In this document: positions 59,961 through 64,000 of the stretch, one piece after another
How the letters are laid out: every line of letters begins with the position of its first letter
How positions within the stretch are numbered: position 1 is the first letter of the stretch
NCBI RefSeq assembly: GCF_008704855.1
Contig: NZ_CP023691.1
Coordinates: forward strand, 1,674,001-1,738,000
DNA from: Streptomyces platensis
Lineage (GTDB): Bacteria; Actinomycetota; Actinomycetes; Streptomycetales; Streptomycetaceae
Direction: 5' to 3'
DNA length: 64,000 nucleotides
Program-made: the position numbers and the translations under genes
Notes under the pieces: generated by a model
What the model saw: only the letters and a program-made list of their open reading frames with translations
What the model was told of the DNA's origin: nothing
The model's database searches: none

Positions 59961-60527
59961 GTGATCATCACCCATGACACCCGGTGCGCGCTGGACGCGG
60001 TCGTCGATCTGCTGAACACCGCCCCGGAGGGCGAGGGCACCGGCGCGCCGGACAGCCTGACCGATCTCACGGCCCTGGAGGACTTCGTCCGGCGCAACGC
60101 CATCAGCGGCGTGGGCGCGCTGGGTGCGGGCGACCTGGCGACCGTACGGTCCGTCCGCGCGCGCTTCGCCCGGGTCTTCGCGGCCGCCGACGACCGCACC
60201 GCGGCCGAACAGCTGAACGCGCTGGTCGCCTCGGCGGGCACCACTCCGCAGCTGACCGACCACGACGGGTACGACTGGCATGTCCACTACTTCGCGCCGG
60301 GCGCGTCGGTCGCCGATCATCTGGCCGCGGACGGCGGGATGGCGCTGGCCTTCCTCGTCGTCGCCGGGGAGCGCGAGCGGCTGCGGCACTGCGAGGCACC
60401 GGACTGCCGGCATGCCTTCGTCGATCTCTCCCGGAACCGCTCCCGGCGCTACTGCGACAGCCGTACCTGCGGAAACCGGCTGCATGTCGCGGCCTACCGG
60501 GCACGGCGGCGGGAGGCCGCGGGCTGA
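59961..60527 (+). CDS. CGNR zinc-finger protein (ABATE domain)
   Basis: 188 residues, GTG start with AGGGAG upstream. The N-terminal helical region (ALDAVVDLLNT, ALEDFVRRNAI) is like the ABATE stress domain. The C terminus has the zinc finger Cys144, Cys149, Cys165 and Cys170, the last within the CGNR signature that names the family, followed by a basic helix. Such proteins are putative transcription factors; the target is unknown. The 225 bases before it show no gene. Confidence 0.9.
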   Translation: MIITHDTRCALDAVVDLLNTAPEGEGTGAPDSLTDLTALEDFVRRNAISGVGALGAGDLATVRSVRARFARVFAAADDRTAAEQLNALVASAGTTPQLTDHDGYDWHVHYFAPGASVADHLAADGGMALAFLVVAGERERLRHCEAPDCRHAFVDLSRNRSRRYCDSRTCGNRLHVAAYRARRREAAG

Positions 60528-60559
60528 GCGGCGGCGCGGCGGCAGCCCGCACGTCGGCC

Positions 60560-60715
60560 TCACAGGAGGAAGAGGTCGTGCATCGCGCCGAGAAGGAGCA
60601 GAAGGCCGATCACGGCGAGGAAGAGCATCAGCGGCGGCTGGGACAGCGCGAACAGACAACCGCGTGGTCGGGGGGACGGGGCGTCGTCTTGGGCGAGGGC
60701 GCACTCATCGTTCAT
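60560..60715 (-). CDS. Small 51-residue membrane protein
   Basis: An open frame of 51 codons, ATG at 60715. Its predicted product has a short acidic/Pro-rich N terminus (MNDECALAQDDAPSPRPRG), then a single hydrophobic helix (LMLFLAVIGLLLLLGAMHDL) ending FLL. The composition and hydrophobic run are unlike an antisense shadow. No strong ribosome-binding site is visible. It lies between the CGNR gene and a membrane protein gene, 68 bases downstream of the latter. Confidence 0.6.
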   Translation of the reverse strand: MNDECALAQDDAPSPRPRGCLFALSQPPLMLFLAVIGLLLLLGAMHDLFLL

Positions 60716-60783
60716 CTCGCGCGCATCATGGCGCAGATGATCGTCCGAGTGCGCCCGATGGACGCCTCAGCAGCGGTAGTTCA

Positions 60784-61242
60784 TCAGATCCCGTGCTTTT
60801 TCAGGATCGCTTCGATGTCCGAGAAGTCATCCTTGGGGGCGCCTCCCTTGGCCGGTGCGGCCTTCCCCTTGGCGGCCTGCGGCGCCGCGCGGCCCGCGCC
60901 GAGGGAGGGGGCGGAGGCGGCCGGGGCCACCGCGTCGGGCCGGTCGGCCGCCGCGGCCCGGCGCTCCTTACGGCTGCCGACCCCGCCCCGGCGGCGCTCC
61001 ACCGCCCTGGTGGTCATGAACAGCACGACCGAGAGGGCGAGCACGCCGAAGCCGGCCCAGACCGTGGGCTTGAAGACGATCCCGGCGAGCCAGTCGATGA
61101 CGCCCGTCATCACCAGGCCGATGGGGATCAGGGAATAGGCGGCGATGCGGGTCGCGGCCAGGAACCGCTTGCGGTATGCCGTGATCGCGGCGATGCCCAG
61201 GCCCGCCGCCGACACCGCGGCACAGACGGTCGAGGTCAGCAT
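60784..61242 (-). CDS. Membrane protein of unknown function
   Basis: 152 residues from an ATG with AGGAGG five bases upstream. About three helices (VCAAVSAAGLGIAAITAY, IAAYSLIPIGLVMTGVIDWL, AGFGVLALSVVLFMTTRA) are followed by an Arg/Ala/Pro-rich cytoplasmic tail ending DDFSDIEAILKKHGI, which looks like a conserved C-terminal peptide. Streptomyces relatives are often labelled cellulose synthase, which I think is wrong, since no glycosyltransferase motif is present. Confidence 0.78.
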   Translation of the reverse strand: MLTSTVCAAVSAAGLGIAAITAYRKRFLAATRIAAYSLIPIGLVMTGVIDWLAGIVFKPTVWAGFGVLALSVVLFMTTRAVERRRGGVGSRKERRAAAADRPDAVAPAASAPSLGAGRAAPQAAKGKAAPAKGGAPKDDFSDIEAILKKHGI

Positions 61243-61437
61243 CCGGTCCTCCTGCCGATGGATGGATGAGCAGGCAGTCTGCTCCCTTCCATCCTGCCTT
61301 GTCCCGGCCCGCGGGGGCCATGTTCCGCACGGCCTCAGGGACATCTCCGGGTCGGGCTCCTTCCCAGGTCCCGGTTCGGCCGCCGGTCCGGGGTACCTCG
61401 CGGGACCGGCCGTGGGAAGACTGGAAGACTGGCTCTC

Positions 61438-61968
61438 ATGAACGACGCCACCACTCCGTCCCCCGCCCGTCCCGTCCGCCCCGTGCTGGACGTGTGGTGC
61501 GAACTCCAGTGCCCGGACTGCCATGCCGCCCTGGAGGACCTGCGGGCGCTGCGGGAGCGCTACGGCGACCGGCTGGACATCCGGCTGCGTCACTTCCCCC
61601 TGCCGAAGCACCCGCACGCCTATGTCGCCGCGCAGGCCGCCGAGGAGGCCATCGAGCAGGGCCGGGGCTGGCCGTACATCGAGGCGGTGCTGGCGCGGAC
61701 CGAGGAGCTCGGCAAGCGCGGGGACAAGCTGCTGCTGAAGGTCGCCGGCGAGCTGGGGCTGGACACCGAGGAGCTGGACACCGCGCTGATCGACGGGCGG
61801 CATCTGCTGATCGTCGACGCGGACCAGGCCGAGGGCAAGGCCATCGGGGTGACCGGGACCCCGACGTATGTGATCGGCGGCGAGCGGCTGGACGGCGGCA
61901 AGAGCCAGGAGGGGCTGCGCGCCCGTATCGAGGAGATCGCCGACCGGCTGCTGGCCGGACAGGACTGA
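61438..61968 (+). CDS. DsbA-family thioredoxin-fold protein
   Basis: 176 residues. The N-terminal active site is Cys25-Pro-Asp-Cys28, with a helical insertion (HAYVAAQAAEEAIEQGRGWP) and the cis-Pro loop GVTGTPTYVIGG typical of DsbA-like proteins. I see no signal peptide, so it is probably cytoplasmic. Oxidoreductase or reductase function is likely; the partner is unknown. It is divergent from the membrane-protein gene and convergent with the GNAT gene. Confidence 0.88.
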   Translation: MNDATTPSPARPVRPVLDVWCELQCPDCHAALEDLRALRERYGDRLDIRLRHFPLPKHPHAYVAAQAAEEAIEQGRGWPYIEAVLARTEELGKRGDKLLLKVAGELGLDTEELDTALIDGRHLLIVDADQAEGKAIGVTGTPTYVIGGERLDGGKSQEGLRARIEEIADRLLAGQD

Positions 61969-61981
61969 GTCCGGGCGTCAG

Positions 61982-61998
61982 GGGCCCTTCGCGGGCCC
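61982..61998. terminator. Weak terminator candidate between convergent genes
   Basis: GGGCCC-TTCGC-GGGCCC hairpin between the DsbA-like and GNAT stop codons. Confidence 0.35.
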
Positions 61999-62000
61999 GC

Positions 62001-62831
62001 TCACAGAATCGGCTTCCACAACAGATAGCCGGTGGGCCGGTAGCCCAGCGAGGTGTAGAGACCGAGCGCCGGGGTGTTGCCCGCGTAGACGTTCAGGCCG
62101 AGGCTGGTGCGGCCCGCCGTGAGGCTCTCCCGCTCGGCGATGCCCATCAGGGTGCGGCCGTGGCCCTGTCCGCGGTGGCCGGGGGCGACCCGTACATCGA
62201 CGACATAGCCGCCGGGCTGGTCCGGCATCCGCAGGGCGACCCAGATGCTGCCGACGTCCGCGCCTCCGTGGGCCAGCACGCGCAGCGCCTGGTGGGGAGT
62301 CTCCGCCCCCTCCGGGAGCAGGGCGCGATGCCCGGCGGCCGCGGTCTCCTCGGCGCGCTCGCGGGCCATGCCCTGGCCGACCTGCGTACGGATGTGCTCG
62401 GCGAGCGCGGCGTCCCGCCAGGCCGGGTATTCCGCCTCACTCAGCGCGCGGTCGCCGCTGCCCTCGGGGAGCGGGGGCGCGGCGGTGAGCGGCTTGCTCA
62501 TCATGCGGCTGCGCTCGGTGTAGCCCAGCGCCGCCGCGAGCCGCCCGGCGGCCTCGGCATCGGCCGGGACGGTCAGCTCGATCTGCCGGCAGCGCCAGCC
62601 GCGCAGCACCTCTTCCGCGGCGAGCGCGGCGACCGTGGCGCGGCCCCGGTGCCGGTCCGGCTCGTCGATGGCCAGCTCCGCGATCCGGCCGGCCGCCGGG
62701 CCGAACCGGGCGTCCGTGGTCAGCCGTATCCCGCCGACCCGGCGGCTGTTGACGCAGATGTCGTACGCACGGGCCCGGTGCCCGTCGTCGTGCCGTTCTT
62801 CCGGTCCCGCGGGGCGCAGCGTTGTGGTCAC
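62001..62831 (-). CDS. GNAT-family acetyltransferase with two GNAT-like halves
   Basis: 276 residues. The C-terminal half (about 130-276) has the acetyl-CoA loop VAPGHRGQGHGRTLMG and LGLNVYAGNTPALGLYTSLGY, the standard GNAT signature. The N-terminal half contains ELAIDEPDRHRGRATVAALA and LAAALGYTERS, which looks like a second, degenerate GNAT domain. The start is GTG. The substrate cannot be inferred. It lies just downstream of pabC with a 35-base gap. Confidence 0.88.
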   Translation of the reverse strand: MTTTLRPAGPEERHDDGHRARAYDICVNSRRVGGIRLTTDARFGPAAGRIAELAIDEPDRHRGRATVAALAAEEVLRGWRCRQIELTVPADAEAAGRLAAALGYTERSRMMSKPLTAAPPLPEGSGDRALSEAEYPAWRDAALAEHIRTQVGQGMARERAEETAAAGHRALLPEGAETPHQALRVLAHGGADVGSIWVALRMPDQPGGYVVDVRVAPGHRGQGHGRTLMGIAERESLTAGRTSLGLNVYAGNTPALGLYTSLGYRPTGYLLWKPIL

Positions 62832-62866
62832 GAGGACTTTCTACTCGCCCATGAGCGGGCGCGTCA

Positions 62867-63691
62867 TCACCGCGGATCGAAGTCGGCGGCCGCCTGCTCG
62901 TCGAAGATCCGCATGGCTTCCGCGGTCACCGGGCCCGGGCTGTCGGCCAGTTGACGGTCGTCGATCCGGGTCACGGCCTGCACGTCGCGCAGCGTGGAGG
63001 TCAGGAAGATCTCCTCGGCCCGCTCCAGGACGTCCAGCGGCAGATCGGTCTCCTTGGCGCCGGCCCAGCCGACGGTCAGGGCGCGGGTGATGCCCGCCAG
63101 GCAGCCGGAGTGCAGGGGCGGGGTGTGCAGTTCGCCGTCCAGGACGACGAAGACATTGGCGCCGGTTCCTTCGCAGAGCGCGCCGACGGTGTTGGCGAAC
63201 AGCGCCTCGGACGCGCCGTGTTCCCGCGCGCGGGCCAGGGCGACGACGTTCTCGCCGTACGACGTGGTCTTCAGGCCGGCGAGCGCGCCGCGTTCGTTGC
63301 GGGTCCACGGGACGGTGACGGCGGCGGTGGTGTCGGGGCGGCGCCGGGTCTCGGACAGCGCGATGACCAGGGTGGGACCGGCGTCGCCGCGGTCCGAGCC
63401 GAGCGGGGAGACGCCCCCGGTGTAGGTGAGCCGCAGCCGGCCGAGGGCCATCGGGTTGGCCGCCATGACGGCCTCGCAGCCGCGCCGCACCTCGTCGAGA
63501 TCGGGGTCGGGCAGCCCGAGCCCGCGGGCAGAAGTGGTCAGGCGCTCCAGATGACGGGTGAGGGCGAAGGCGCGGCCGTGCTCGGCCTTGATGGTCTCGA
63601 AGACTCCGTCGCCGACCGTCAGCCCGTGGTCGAAAACCGAGACCCGGGCGCTCTCCGCGTCCTGTAGTGCCCCGTCGAGCCAGATCTTCAT
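62867..63691 (-). CDS. pabC: Aminodeoxychorismate lyase (class IV aminotransferase)
   Basis: Converts 4-amino-4-deoxychorismate to p-aminobenzoate for folate. The 274-residue fold-type IV PLP enzyme has FDHGLTVGDGVFETI, the PLP lysine Lys141 in LKTTSYGENV, CEGTGANVFVV and ERAEEIFLTSTLRDVQAV. Class IV members also include branched-chain aminotransferases, but overlap with the upstream chorismate-binding gene (ATGA) makes the PabC role by far the likeliest. The start ATG is fixed by this overlap. Confidence 0.88.
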   Translation of the reverse strand: MKIWLDGALQDAESARVSVFDHGLTVGDGVFETIKAEHGRAFALTRHLERLTTSARGLGLPDPDLDEVRRGCEAVMAANPMALGRLRLTYTGGVSPLGSDRGDAGPTLVIALSETRRRPDTTAAVTVPWTRNERGALAGLKTTSYGENVVALARAREHGASEALFANTVGALCEGTGANVFVVLDGELHTPPLHSGCLAGITRALTVGWAGAKETDLPLDVLERAEEIFLTSTLRDVQAVTRIDDRQLADSPGPVTAEAMRIFDEQAAADFDPR

Positions 63692-64000
63692 CGCTTTCCT
63701 CCGCTCACCTCATGCAGGCCCGACGCTACCGCCAGCAGCCTGCGCGCCTTCAACTCGGTCTCGGCCCACTCCCGCTCCGGATCGGAGTCCCAGATGATCC
63801 CCGCGCCGGCGCCGAAACGCAGCACCGGGCCGCCGGGCGGCGTGCGGTCGATCCAGAACGTCCGTATGCCGACCGCGAGCTCGCCGGTGCCGCGGTCCGC
63901 GTCGACCCAGCCGATGCCTCCGCAGTACGGGCCGCGGGGGGCGGTCTCCAGCTCGTCGATGATCCGCAGCGCGCTGGACTTGGGGGCGCCGGTCACCGAC
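63688..64000 (-). CDS. pabB: Aminodeoxychorismate synthase component I, C-terminal part (cut by window edge)
   Basis: Only the last ~104 residues are present. They contain the chorismate-binding family end: SVTGAPKSSALRIIDELE, APRGPYCGGIGWVDADRG, ELAVGIRTFWID and AGAGIIWDSDPEREW, which hold catalytic Glu and Lys residues of the anthranilate/ADC synthase family. TrpE would look similar, but coupling to pabC argues for PabB. The gene begins beyond the right edge. Confidence 0.88.
   Translation of the reverse strand, partial: SVTGAPKSSALRIIDELETAPRGPYCGGIGWVDADRGTGELAVGIRTFWIDRTPPGGPVLRFGAGAGIIWDSDPEREWAETELKARRLLAVASGLHEVSGGKR

Overview
The window is a 64 kb piece of a Streptomyces chromosome. 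The evidence is very high GC, frequent GTG/TTG starts, a BldD regulator with an intact c-di-GMP signature, an SsgB sporulation protein, an actinobacterial PIM lipid cluster, and the pyr-bldD-nusB-efp-aro-mltG-alaS gene order. Most of it reads as conserved core chromosome. I see no prophage, insertion sequence, CRISPR array or secondary-metabolite cluster.

Layout. 1-3.8 kb (minus): pyrimidine operon pyrR-pyrB-pyrC-(membrane protein)-carA, with a PyrR-type RNA element over the pyrR ribosome-binding site. 4.0-4.5 kb (plus): bldD with a palindromic operator over its promoter. 4.7-18.2 kb (minus): alaS-ruvX-mltG-aroE-aroC-aroK-aroB-aroQ, a P-loop kinase-like gene, an M24 peptidase-like gene, efp and nusB, so the shikimate pathway sits among translation and cell-wall genes. 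18.3-20.5 kb (plus): a STAND/NB-ARC-TPR protein. 20.6-26.6 kb: rpsD, divergent from an iron-box-controlled DUF2470 gene, then rarA, a VKOR-family protein, hisS and a metallo-hydrolase. 26.7-29.0 kb (plus): a cyclophilin and a DUF349 protein. 29.1-41.1 kb (minus): pdxS-pdxT-yebC-ruvC-ruvA-ruvB-yajC-secD-secF-apt-relA, combining vitamin B6, recombination, protein export and stringent response. 41.2-45.2 kb (minus): a LemA-like protein and pgsA-patA-pimA (phosphatidylinositol mannosides). 45.4-49.5 kb (plus): a degenerate EF-G paralogue and a large membrane protein. 49.5-57.7 kb: two lipoproteins, a HIT protein, a potassium channel, thrS, a DUF4365 gene pair and a DEDDh exonuclease. 57.8-64 kb: two identical tRNA-Val genes, ssgB, a CGNR zinc-finger protein, small membrane proteins, a DsbA-like protein, a GNAT protein and pabC-pabB (folate).

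The most unusual structure is at 41797-42367, between pimA and the LemA-like gene. Two copies of a roughly 230-bp element face each other in inverted orientation. Each copy has near-identical flanks and an identical 13-nt hairpin loop, but the hairpin stems are unrelated in sequence between the copies while each remains self-complementary. The element starts flush at the pimA stop codon. I know of no named family with this design and treat it as the main candidate for something undescribed.

Other points of interest are an iron box in front of the DUF2470 gene, three enzyme-family proteins lacking key catalytic residues (M24 peptidase, NodB deacetylase, EF-G), an unannotated 51-residue membrane protein, and an 18-bp tandem duplication that moved the thrS stop codon. 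All assignments come from reading motifs and context by eye; no database search was run.
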